Assembly: GCA_020052975.1 (NCBI GenBank)
Contig: JAGVOC010000421.1
Span: forward strand, 1 to 7,975
Length of the DNA stretch: 7,975 nucleotides
Direction: 5' to 3'
Source of the DNA: Desulfobacterales bacterium
GTDB taxonomy: Bacteria > Desulfobacterota > Desulfobacteria > Desulfobacterales > RPRI01
Below the pieces are notes generated by a model. That model searched no databases and was not told where the DNA came from. It saw only the letters and a program-made list of their open reading frames with translations. Of this stretch, positions 1-6,209 are shown in pieces. The translations under genes were made by a program, and so were the position numbers. How positions within the stretch are numbered: position 1 is the stretch's first letter; each line of letters opens with the position of its first letter.

Positions 1-17
1 AGGGCTTCCCCTCTCCC

Positions 18-42
18 GCCGCTTGAAGTAAATTCAAGCGGT
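18..42. repeat. Perfect 9-bp inverted repeat (hairpin 1)
   Basis: CCGCTTGAA at 19-27 and TTCAAGCGG at 33-41 form a perfect 9-bp stem around the loop GTAAA; G18 and T42 can add a wobble pair. The flanks are C-rich on this strand (CCCCTCTCCC before, CCACCCTCACCCC after), a style often seen in dispersed intergenic repeats of proteobacteria. Neither side has a T-run, so it is not a typical intrinsic terminator. Confidence 0.7.
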
Positions 43-56
43 TCCACCCTCACCCC

Positions 57-83
57 AGGCCGGGGCTTAATCGCCCTCGGCCT
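57..83. repeat. GC-rich 10-bp inverted repeat with one bulge (hairpin 2)
   Basis: AGGCCG (57-62) plus GGGC (63-66) pair with GCCC (73-76) and CGGCCT (78-83). T77 is a single bulge and TTAATC is the loop. It lies just downstream of the ACT-domain gene on the minus strand and could serve as a transcript 3' end, but no U-tract follows in either direction, so an intrinsic terminator is not shown. Confidence 0.6.
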
Positions 84-85
84 GT

Positions 86-110
86 TGATGGACTTTTTAG
101 GAGTCCATCA
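86..110 (-). repeat. 9-bp hairpin overlapping the stop codon of the ACT gene (hairpin 3)
   Basis: TGATGGACT (86-94) and AGTCCATCA (102-110) form a perfect 9-bp stem with a 7-nt loop (95-101). The TGA stop of the ACT-domain gene (108-110) is inside the stem. On the minus-strand transcript the loop reads CCUAAAA and the 3' arm is followed by ACAGG, so there is no U-tail. It may act as an mRNA 3'-end stabiliser or with hairpin 2 as a composite terminator; this is inference. Confidence 0.55.
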
Positions 111-662
111 TATTCTGTTTATCGACATGAAAATATTCCTGTGCTGGATGCTTATGTCCAGACCGAGTTCGGAGGCCCTCTTCATTAACTCTGCCCGGAG
201 TATCTGCTGATCAATGTCATTTGGAATGTCTACTTCATAGATCATTATGTTGTCAGTGGGATTGTCACCGCCTTTAAATATGGCTTTAAGATCGGTGACA
301 TTTACGCCGTGTTTTGCGATTATTTCGGTTATTCCCGCAACAAGCCCTTTTCTGTCAGGCCCGATTGTGGTTATTATAAAAGGCTCACACCTGCCTGATT
401 CAAAACCTCCTTCTTTATGTTCGAGAGATTTTACATATACATTAAGATTAAGATGAGCAAGAGCTCTTGTTAATTGTGAGCATACCTCGCCGTTGGTTAA
501 ATCCGAAGGTATTGAAGCAATAAATATTCCCGAGAATTCTGACTGGAGGATTGTCTGGTTAATGTTTTCAATATTGCAGTCGAGCTTAAATAGTGTGGCT
601 GTGACAGCTGCTATGATTCCCGGCCTGTCTTGGCCCAGCACGGAAATTACTGATTTATTCAT
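108..662 (-). CDS. Tandem ACT-domain protein, GcvR-like
   Basis: This 184-residue protein consists of two ACT domains and nothing else. ACT1 spans about residues 3-80, with the ligand-turn signature GQDRPGI at 10-16; ACT2 spans about 94-180, with the matching turn GPDRKGL at 101-107. Each shows the usual pattern of a first strand, the D-R-x-G turn, a helix and a strand starting I/V-x-x-I/L. Length and architecture match GcvR-type regulators (E. coli GcvR is about 190 residues), in which ACT domains bind amino acids such as glycine. No DNA-binding domain is present, so it would act through a partner or as an amino-acid sensor. The start is ATG at 662 with a weak GGGAC-type ribosome site. The stop TGA lies in a hairpin. 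It diverges from the DHH-CBS gene. The tandem ACT call is firm; a role in glycine cleavage control is only a family-level guess, with no gcv genes in view. Confidence 0.85.
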   Translation of the reverse strand: MNKSVISVLGQDRPGIIAAVTATLFKLDCNIENINQTILQSEFSGIFIASIPSDLTNGEVCSQLTRALAHLNLNVYVKSLEHKEGGFESGRCEPFIITTIGPDRKGLVAGITEIIAKHGVNVTDLKAIFKGGDNPTDNIMIYEVDIPNDIDQQILRAELMKRASELGLDISIQHRNIFMSINRI

Positions 663-870
663 ATTGTCCCGCTTTATTTATGTGTTGTTTATGGTTTATG
701 AAAGAATATGGATTCATCAACCGAGTTTACATCTTTACACCCGGTCAGGATTTCTTTCAGAATAAACTTTAAGGGAGTTTTGTCAATAATTTCCTTTAGT
801 TTTTGAGGTGACGAAAGATCAGAATATCTGCAGTGGCATTTTTCTACGTGTGAACTATGTTTATATTGTG

Positions 871-899
871 TTGATTTGATTGATTCAATGTCATAATAT
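871..899 (+). promoter_or_regulatory. Candidate sigma70-type promoter for the DHH-CBS gene
   Basis: TTGATT (871-876) and TAATAT (894-899) are separated by 17 bp, each matching the consensus at four of six positions. Predicted transcription would begin near 906, leaving a leader of about 30 nt before the ATG at 938, which has a purine-rich AAAGGG ribosome site at 921-926. The spacer holds a short dyad, ATTGA-T-TCAAT (879-889), that might be an operator. The gap is AT-rich, so a chance match is quite possible. Confidence 0.3.
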
Positions 900-937
900 T
901 CCTGCAGGATCAACAAACTCAAAGGGCGCCATTTAAC

Positions 938-2236
938 ATGCGTATTATCACAACTCATAAAAACACAGACTTTGATGCACTCGCATCCATGGTTGCAGCG
1001 ACGGTTTTATATCCCGGAGCAGTTTGCGTTCTTCCTAAAACAGTAAATCCAAATGCCAGGGCTTTTATTTCCATGCATAAAGATGTTTTAGACCTGCGTT
1101 CCCCGGAAGAGATTGATTTGGCTGAAGTAACAAGTCTTGTTGTAGTTGATACAAACAGCTGGGGTCGCCTTGACCGTATGAGCGCACTTTCGAAAAGAGA
1201 TGATCTTGAGATTATTGTGTGGGATCACCATAAGGGTTCAGGGGATATAAAAGCAATATGGAATTGTCAGGAAGAAACAGGCGCAAATATAACCCTGATG
1301 GTCCGAAGTCTGAAAAAAGAAAAAAAATATATCACTCCTATACAGGCTACCCTTTTTCTGACCGGGCTTTATGAGGATACAGGGAACCTTACTTTTCCGT
1401 CATCAACGGCAGAGGATGCTTACGCGGCAGGCTTCCTTCTCGAAAACAAGGCGGACATTAATGTTATCAGCAATTTTCTGCGCCAAGCCTACGGTGAAAA
1501 ACAGAAAAACATACTTTTTCATATGCTGCAGAACGCAAACAGAGCAAAAATAAACGGCTACAGCGTGAGTATCAACAAGCTGGAAATAGACGGTCATGTT
1601 AACAGTCTCGCAGTTGTTGTTGGAATGTACAGGGAAATACTGAATGTGGATGCCGCATTCGGAATCTTTACAAGCAGGGATAAGGACAAGTGCATGGTTA
1701 TTGCGCGCAGCAATGCGGACGGTATTGATGTAGGGGCAATCATGCGCAGCATGGGCGGGGGAGGGCATCCGGGCGCTTCTTCGGCAATGCTTAAATCAGT
1801 TAATCCTGATGCGGTTGAGGAATGGATAAGAGAGCTTATCGAAGGGAATCAGCAGGCATCCGTGCAGATAAGCGATATAATGTCATTTCCGGTTTTTACC
1901 GTTGCATCGGATACGACAATGGAAAAAGTTGCCTCAATACTTAAGGAAAAAGGCTGCACAGGTCTTCCCGTTGTCGAAGGAGAAAAGCTTGTAGGCATAA
2001 TTTCCAGGAGGGATTTTAAAAAAATAAAGAGGGAATCCCAGTTAAAATCCCCTGTAAAGGCATTCATGAACACAAATGTCATGACAATCGAACCCGGGAA
2101 GAGCCCGATTCAAGCAGCGCGTATAATGGTAAAGCATGACATAGGACGTCTTCCCGTCGTTGAAGACGGGCGCATTATCGGTATTATTACAAGATCCGAT
2201 TCCATGCTATATTTTTATGATATGCTGCCGGATTAG
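938..2236 (+). CDS. DHH/DHHA1 phosphoesterase with tandem CBS domains
   Basis: The 432-residue protein has a DHH-family phosphoesterase module followed by a CBS pair. The metal-binding motifs are visible: N9-x-D11-x-D13 (motif I), D71 in VVVDTN (motif II), D96-H97-H98 (motif III) and D147 in YEDTG (motif IV). A DHHA1 subdomain follows, with the glycine-rich GGGGHPGA at 273-280, so this resembles NrnA/RecJ-like phosphodiesterases rather than DHHA2 inorganic pyrophosphatases. CBS1 covers about 312-365 and CBS2 about 375-425; such pairs commonly bind adenine nucleotides and regulate the attached enzyme. In many Desulfobacterota the same DHH-DHHA1-CBS-CBS block is, as I recall, the N-terminal half of a protein of nearly 900 residues that continues into a tRNA nucleotidyltransferase/poly(A) polymerase. 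Here the chain ends with TAG directly after CBS2, and the in-frame sequence beyond soon meets another stop without NTase motifs. The start ATG has an AAAGGG ribosome site. The substrate is probably a short oligonucleotide or cyclic dinucleotide, but this is unproven. Confidence 0.88.
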   Translation: MRIITTHKNTDFDALASMVAATVLYPGAVCVLPKTVNPNARAFISMHKDVLDLRSPEEIDLAEVTSLVVVDTNSWGRLDRMSALSKRDDLEIIVWDHHKGSGDIKAIWNCQEETGANITLMVRSLKKEKKYITPIQATLFLTGLYEDTGNLTFPSSTAEDAYAAGFLLENKADINVISNFLRQAYGEKQKNILFHMLQNANRAKINGYSVSINKLEIDGHVNSLAVVVGMYREILNVDAAFGIFTSRDKDKCMVIARSNADGIDVGAIMRSMGGGGHPGASSAMLKSVNPDAVEEWIRELIEGNQQASVQISDIMSFPVFTVASDTTMEKVASILKEKGCTGLPVVEGEKLVGIISRRDFKKIKRESQLKSPVKAFMNTNVMTIEPGKSPIQAARIMVKHDIGRLPVVEDGRIIGIITRSDSMLYFYDMLPD

Positions 2237-2381
2237 ACGGGATTCCGATTCATTTTCAGGGTAAACATCACCGTCAGAAGACTCCGTATATGAAATCTTA
2301 TTTGCTTCAAACCGGTCAATTGCAATCTTTTAAAACTCTTTCTGGCGGAAAAGATATCTTGGAATGGGCTTCAAACGTCTA

Positions 2382-3269
2382 TTAGCTGATCGTCGTCAGT
2401 CGCAGTTGACGAAACAGCCACGGCGCACCCAGTGATACCCAAAGCCCCACCGCTGTATAACGCACGAAACGCATAAAGAAGTACAGCGGTTTACTCATTC
2501 CCGGGAAAATCAGCTTAAGACCGTAATACAAGGCAAACAATACAATTACGCCAACTGCGAAACGCAAAACGCGCTGCCGCAACGGTCCTGCTGTGCTGAA
2601 GGGGGCTAAGTGTATAGTCAGAGCCAACCCTGTGCTTATCCCCATCAGTACTGCCATTGGACCAATGTTGTCGTTGTTGGGATGAAGTGCTAAAAGCATC
2701 GTCGGCATGACAAACGCCAGAGTCAGTTGGATAGCCAAACCCATCTGCTGAAGTAGGGTCACGACACGCTGTCCCATCATGAGATAGGCCGCAAGAAAAA
2801 AGGCACCAATCGCCCATCCTCCAAGTACATCTGTGGGAAAGTGCACTCCCAGGTAGATACGTGAGAAGCCGACCAGAACCATCAACAGAATAGCAACAAC
2901 CCATAACCAGGTTCTGCGGAATCCATCTGCAATGATACCCCACACGATCACCGCCGATTGGGAGTGACCGCTGGGAAAGCCATATCCCTCAGCCCTGTAT
3001 AGTCTTACAACTGGGTCAAGTTCGAACGGGCGAGGGTGGGCAAATATATCCTTAAATCCTGTGTTGGCATAGGTCGATAGCAGGAAGATGATACCGAGAC
3101 GGGCTCCCACAGATGAATCCAAGCACCAGTAAACAAGCGGAATAAGAATGAGGAAGAACAACTCCTCGCCTGTGAAAGTGATGGTCTTAAAAAGTGTGTC
3201 GAGCACCGGCCCATGAACCTGTTGAACAATCCGGATGAACTTAAGTCCCCATTCCCATATTGCTTCCAT
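2382..3269 (-). CDS. PAP2-family integral membrane phosphatase
   Basis: The 295-residue protein carries all three catalytic motifs of the PAP2 (type 2 phosphatidic acid phosphatase) superfamily: K73-x6-R80-P81, P99-S100-G101-H102, and S136-R137-x5-H143-x3-D147. The histidines are the predicted nucleophile (H143) and general acid (H102). Hydrophobic stretches at about 37-50, 55-68, 104-115, 121-135, 150-165, 180-195, 203-220, 236-255 and 262-285 suggest a polytopic inner-membrane protein. Likely substrates are lipid phosphates such as phosphatidate, phosphatidylglycerophosphate or undecaprenyl pyrophosphate; motifs alone do not choose among them. The start ATG at 3269 has a good GAGGA site 6 nt upstream (3274-3278). 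It lies 95 bp after the Hdr operon on the same strand, so cotranscription is possible. Its base composition is richer in GC (about 53-58% in three 60-base lines I counted) than the Hdr genes (about 37-43% in two lines), which hints at a different origin. The family call is firm. Confidence 0.92.
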   Translation of the reverse strand: MEAIWEWGLKFIRIVQQVHGPVLDTLFKTITFTGEELFFLILIPLVYWCLDSSVGARLGIIFLLSTYANTGFKDIFAHPRPFELDPVVRLYRAEGYGFPSGHSQSAVIVWGIIADGFRRTWLWVVAILLMVLVGFSRIYLGVHFPTDVLGGWAIGAFFLAAYLMMGQRVVTLLQQMGLAIQLTLAFVMPTMLLALHPNNDNIGPMAVLMGISTGLALTIHLAPFSTAGPLRQRVLRFAVGVIVLFALYYGLKLIFPGMSKPLYFFMRFVRYTAVGLWVSLGAPWLFRQLRLTTIS

Positions 3270-3276
3270 TGTTTCC

Positions 3277-3312
3277 TCATTGCTTGATCGTTGATGAATC
3301 GGATTGGGGCAT
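3277..3312 (-). CDS. Possible 11-codon leader ORF upstream of the PAP2 gene
   Basis: An ATG at 3312 is preceded by a full AAGGAG Shine-Dalgarno sequence (3320-3325 on the plus strand as CTCCTT) at an ideal 7-nt spacing. It encodes MPQSDSSTIKQ and stops with a TGA that overlaps the PAP2 ribosome site, 7 nt before the PAP2 start. This is the best ribosome site in the gap, and it is not in frame with the PAP2 gene, whose frame has no earlier start before an upstream stop. It could couple translation to the phosphatase, or be a decayed gene start. The peptide has no recognisable composition, such as a run of regulatory codons, so function is unknown and expression unproven. Confidence 0.25.
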   Translation of the reverse strand: MPQSDSSTIKQ

Positions 3313-3364
3313 TGTCAATCTCCTTCTTTGTGCTTCCTTCATCTCCAATATGGCTTCAGTAGAA

Positions 3365-4588
3365 TTACAATATAAGGCAGTCGGCGACCAGCTCCCAGAG
3401 ATATTTTACGGTAAGATTTTCCATACCGTATTCTTTTTTGATGCTGTTCAGCTGACCGTGACAGCTATGGCAGGGGACAACCACCATTTCGGCGCCTGTA
3501 GCCCTAATCTGTTCCATCTTCTTTTTCCCATAAGCTATCCGCTCATCATTATATCCGGTTGTGAGTGCACCGCCACCACCTCCGCAGCATAACTGGTTCT
3601 CTTTTGCCGGGTAAAGATCGACCCAGTTCTCCATACACCGGTCAAGTATCCATCTCGGTTCGTCAAAAAAACCATGGCCGAATATTTTTTCTGCTTTCCT
3701 GCCGTAATTGCAGGGATCATGATATGTAGCAAGAACTTTGAATTTTGACCTGTTAAGCCTGATTCTTCCTTCCTTTATGTATTTTATGAGAAGATCAAAC
3801 ACGGTATAAGTCCCGATCTTTTCAAGCTCTTTTGGGTACCATTTTTGAAGACCAGACCTGGTCGCAAGATATGCGTGCCCTCACTCCGGCCAGAGGAGAT
3901 TTTTAATTTCAAACCTGTTCATCTGCTCCATGATTCTTCCGGCCATTGTTTTAACGGCTTCATCGTCTCCGGTAAAAAGCCCCCAACTTGTTCCCTCCCA
4001 GTTTTCAGAGGTTATTGTCCAGTCCTCTTTCGCGGCATGAAATATTTTCCACCAGTATTTCAAATCCTCTGTATGGGTGTTTACCAGCTTGTTATGAATT
4101 GTTGATAAAAGGTTGGCGCCTTTTTTGTCTATAGGAACTTGAAAGCCTTCAAATCCCGGTTCTTCGGCTATTTCACCTGCAACATCCTCTACGATATATA
4201 TAAAATCCTCTTTCGGAAGAGCAAGGTTGTTTCCGGTTTTAAGAGCCGCTTCAAGACCCTTTTGAAGTATTCCCGGCACTTTCGCCTTTTCGCGCAAACC
4301 CCTTATGTGTCTGACGAGATCGGGAATCCGGATTTCCATAGGACAGAGATGTTCGCATTTGCCGCACATTGTGCATATCCACGGCCATTTTGCATTCACA
4401 ACTTCATCTTCAAGGCCTAACCCCGCCATTCTGACCAGCATTCTTGGGTCAAATCCGTCTATGCCCGAAGCAGGGCAGGAGCTTGAGCAGAGGCCGCATG
4501 TTATGCAGAAATCATGAAAAAAAGGCAATGTTTTGAATCTGCCGTGATTTAATTCCCCTAAACCGATCACCTTTTCGGTCTGATTCAT
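3365..4588 (-). CDS. HdrD-like Fe-S protein, predicted selenoprotein (Sec236)
   Basis: This is one 407-residue gene interrupted by an in-frame TGA at 3881-3883, read here as selenocysteine. The N-terminus is HdrC-like, with two [4Fe-4S] motifs (C28/31/34/38 and C72/75/78/82, each CxxCxxCxxxCP). The C-terminus is a CCG domain of HdrB/HdrD type: C293-x40-C334-C335-x37-C373-x2-C376, which in HdrB holds a noncubane [4Fe-4S] cluster. Sec236 sits in Glu-Sec-Gly-His-Ala-Tyr, where relatives have Glu-Cys-Gly-His. Splitting at the TGA would leave a CCG half starting only at an unsupported GTG (3802), and 26 well-conserved codons (residues 237-262) untranslated. The ATG at 4588 overlaps the previous stop (ATGA) and has an AAGGA site (4595-4599). 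Only one full CCG repeat is present. No membrane segment is seen, so the protein is probably cytoplasmic and is the likely catalytic, disulfide- or thiol-handling end of the complex. The family is firm and Sec is strongly supported; substrate unknown. Confidence 0.9.
3845..3867 (-). promoter_or_regulatory. Predicted bacterial SECIS hairpin
   Basis: On the mRNA the core is a perfect 5-bp stem GACCA/UGGUC (3863-3859 with 3854-3850) closing a 4-nt loop GGUC (3858-3855). A further UUG/CAA helix (3867-3865 with 3847-3845) adds 3 bp across a 1x2 internal loop. The apical sequence A-GGUC-U is the same as I recall for the E. coli fdhF SECIS, whose loop G and U contact SelB. The loop begins 23 nt after the UGA, within the roughly 16-37 nt window accepted for bacterial SECIS elements. 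The hairpin lies entirely inside coding sequence, as is usual in bacteria. Confidence 0.82.
3881..3883 (-). other. In-frame UGA read as selenocysteine
   Basis: TCA on the plus strand is UGA in the mRNA. Sense codons in the same frame flank it on both sides and encode continuous HdrD-like sequence: LLWPE before and GHAYLATR after. It replaces a conserved cysteine codon (UGU/UGC), a one-base change typical of Cys/Sec pairs. The downstream hairpin at 3845-3867 supports recoding. A sequencing error or a truncating mutation is less likely, because both frame and conservation persist for 171 further codons. Confidence 0.87.
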
Positions 4589-6195
4589 TTTTGTTCCTTC
4601 TGTTTTTTTAAATTGCCTGAACCAAGAGCCTTTAAAGTATTTTCAAACAGATTGGTTACCTGCGCAAATTCATACCCCATGTTTGAGGCAAGCGTTTTAA
4701 TCTCAAGGCGTTCTTTCTCAAAATTCATGTGTGAAAAAGCCTCCTTTAACTGCTCGACCCTCTGGCGGGCAAAAATATTTCCGTCTTCCGAGTGGCAGTT
4801 TCCGGCATGACATGTAAGCAGAAGTACACCATCGGCTTTATTCTGAAAGGCCGATAGTATGTATTCCATGGAAACATATCCCGAGCAGGGTACCTCCATA
4901 ATTTTCAAATTTGCAGGCAGCCTGTATCCCATGCAGAGGGCAAGTTCTTTTGCGCGGACTGCCGAACGGTTGCAGCAAAAAGCAATGATAAGAGGGGATG
5001 ATTTTACGATGCATGCAGCCTGTCTGATTTCGTCCGCTACATTCCTGTTGTCCGGAAGATTCAATGAAATGGCGCCTCTCGGGCACTCTGCAAAACAGAT
5101 TCCGCATCCTTCGCATGCGTCAGGCATAACGGAAGGCCTGATATCAAGGTCAATAGCCCGGTAAGGGCAGCACCGGTAGCAGGTAAGGCATCTGACACAT
5201 GAGCCGCTTCTGATTTCGGCTTTTGCTTTCGGCTCTTTATTATTATCCGGTATGCCGGAAGTAAGAATAGCAGCATTAGCGGAATCGGTTATATTGTCTG
5301 CGGCATTAAGAACGCTTCTTGACGGTCCCGCAATAAAGACTCCTTTTCTGTTTGTATATATGCCAGTTCTATGCAGGTTCCCGGATTGAAGGAATCCGTC
5401 TGCTCCCGTATGAAGACCGAAAACATTCGCGAGCTCTTTCAGATAACCGGACGGAGATATGGTTTCATCAACAACGGTAAGCGCCGGTGTAATTCTGAAA
5501 TTAAGCCGGGTTATCTCGTCTTTCAGTTCAATTGCGACTTTTCCTTCATTATCCTGCAGAATCCGGGGAGAAGTATTTGTGAATTTAAAATATACCGTTC
5601 CGGCTGTTTTTGTTTCCCTGTATAATTTTTCAAGTCCGTTTCCCGCAACCTTCAGATTGCCTGTCAATATGAAAGTTTGCAGATTAAAGTCCTTCTGGAG
5701 CTTCAAAGAAGCATGCATGATTTCTTCCGCAGTTACCGGATTACTTTCATATCCAAGACCGGTAAGAAATACGATTTTACCGCCTTGCGGAATCTGTTTA
5801 ACGGCATCCTTTACAGGAATTACGGAGCCGGCAAGAAAGGAGAGGGGTAAAATATCCGGGGCGGGTTTTAAACCATAAGAGGAAAAGTTGGGCTTTCTCT
5901 CATATTCTTCGGCTATAACGACACCGGATATTTTTTTTGAAATGGTTTTCCCGCAGCTTCTCATGAGAATCGTAAAATCACCGGCACAACCCCGGCATGA
6001 AAGAACTTTTGTATCCGTCAGTATCTGCGCCGGATCAATGCCTTCTGTTTTGAATGCGCCGACAGAAGATAAATCTTCGTTTTCTTTTGATGCCAGGATG
6101 ACTTCATTTCCGTCTTCAAGAAGTTCTTTGGCAATATTTACAGCGCACGGGCTGCTTCCGATTATAAGAATTCTGTTTTTCAAATCGATCACCAT
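4585..6195 (-). CDS. HdrA-like flavoprotein fused to an MvhD-type domain (QmoB-like)
   Basis: The 536-residue protein has an N-terminal HdrA/pyridine-nucleotide-oxidoreductase-like region (about 1-315). It starts with a Rossmann strand ILIIGSSPCA that lacks the usual GxGxxG, and ends with an FAD-site-like GVFIAG segment at 285-290. Two ferredoxin [4Fe-4S] motifs follow (C333/336/339/343 and C361/364/367/371), then an MvhD-type domain at about 400-490 with C407-C408, C437 in VPCSG, and C462/C467 in TCHAGNCH. MvhD domains pass electrons between a partner enzyme and HdrA. HdrA-MvhD fusion is seen in QmoB and several Hdr-like complexes; QmoB is longer. An unusual Cys cluster, C67 and C70 in SCRGCAGDF, lies in the N-terminal region. 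The gene starts 14 nt after hdrA with a GAGGGG site that overlaps the hdrA stop, and ends in a 4-bp ATGA overlap with the HdrD gene, so coupled translation is likely. The architecture is firm; partner and reaction are not known. Confidence 0.9.
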   Translation of the reverse strand: MVIDLKNRILIIGSSPCAVNIAKELLEDGNEVILASKENEDLSSVGAFKTEGIDPAQILTDTKVLSCRGCAGDFTILMRSCGKTISKKISGVVIAEEYERKPNFSSYGLKPAPDILPLSFLAGSVIPVKDAVKQIPQGGKIVFLTGLGYESNPVTAEEIMHASLKLQKDFNLQTFILTGNLKVAGNGLEKLYRETKTAGTVYFKFTNTSPRILQDNEGKVAIELKDEITRLNFRITPALTVVDETISPSGYLKELANVFGLHTGADGFLQSGNLHRTGIYTNRKGVFIAGPSRSVLNAADNITDSANAAILTSGIPDNNKEPKAKAEIRSGSCVRCLTCYRCCPYRAIDLDIRPSVMPDACEGCGICFAECPRGAISLNLPDNRNVADEIRQAACIVKSSPLIIAFCCNRSAVRAKELALCMGYRLPANLKIMEVPCSGYVSMEYILSAFQNKADGVLLLTCHAGNCHSEDGNIFARQRVEQLKEAFSHMNFEKERLEIKTLASNMGYEFAQVTNLFENTLKALGSGNLKKQKEQK

Positions 6196-6209
6196 TTCGA
6201 ACCGACCCC

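Noticed and set aside
1..110. Read-through of the ACT gene TGA (108-110) as a second selenocysteine; the frame stays open to the window edge
   Set aside because: The protein already ends at the usual C-terminus of tandem ACT proteins. The hairpin starts at the TGA itself, too close for a SECIS, and the extension is low-complexity sequence from a repeat-rich region.
689..958. An 89-residue minus-strand ORF filling the divergent gap
   Set aside because: Its only ATG lies inside the DHH-CBS coding region, has no ribosome site, and the product matches no family I know. It would overlap the start of a well-supported divergent gene and cover the expected promoter region. A remnant gene cannot be fully excluded.
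1371..1768. Short ORFs in other frames across the DHH-CBS gene, and similar ones across the Hdr genes
   Set aside because: They overlap strongly supported genes, have no ribosome sites, and show no protein-family features.
2237..2381. A terminator in the gap between the convergent DHH-CBS and PAP2 genes
   Set aside because: Only weak 4-bp pairings are seen and there is no stem followed by a U-tract, so nothing is annotated.
3365..3802. A separate 145-residue CCG protein starting at GTG 3802
   Set aside because: There is no ribosome site before the GTG, and 26 upstream in-frame codons back to the TGA encode conserved HdrD sequence, so the fragment is the C-terminal part of the selenoprotein.
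4585..4587. TGA at the end of the HdrA-MvhD gene as a possible Sec codon
   Set aside because: It overlaps the ATG of the HdrD gene in a normal ATGA coupling junction, after a Lys-rich non-conserved tail.
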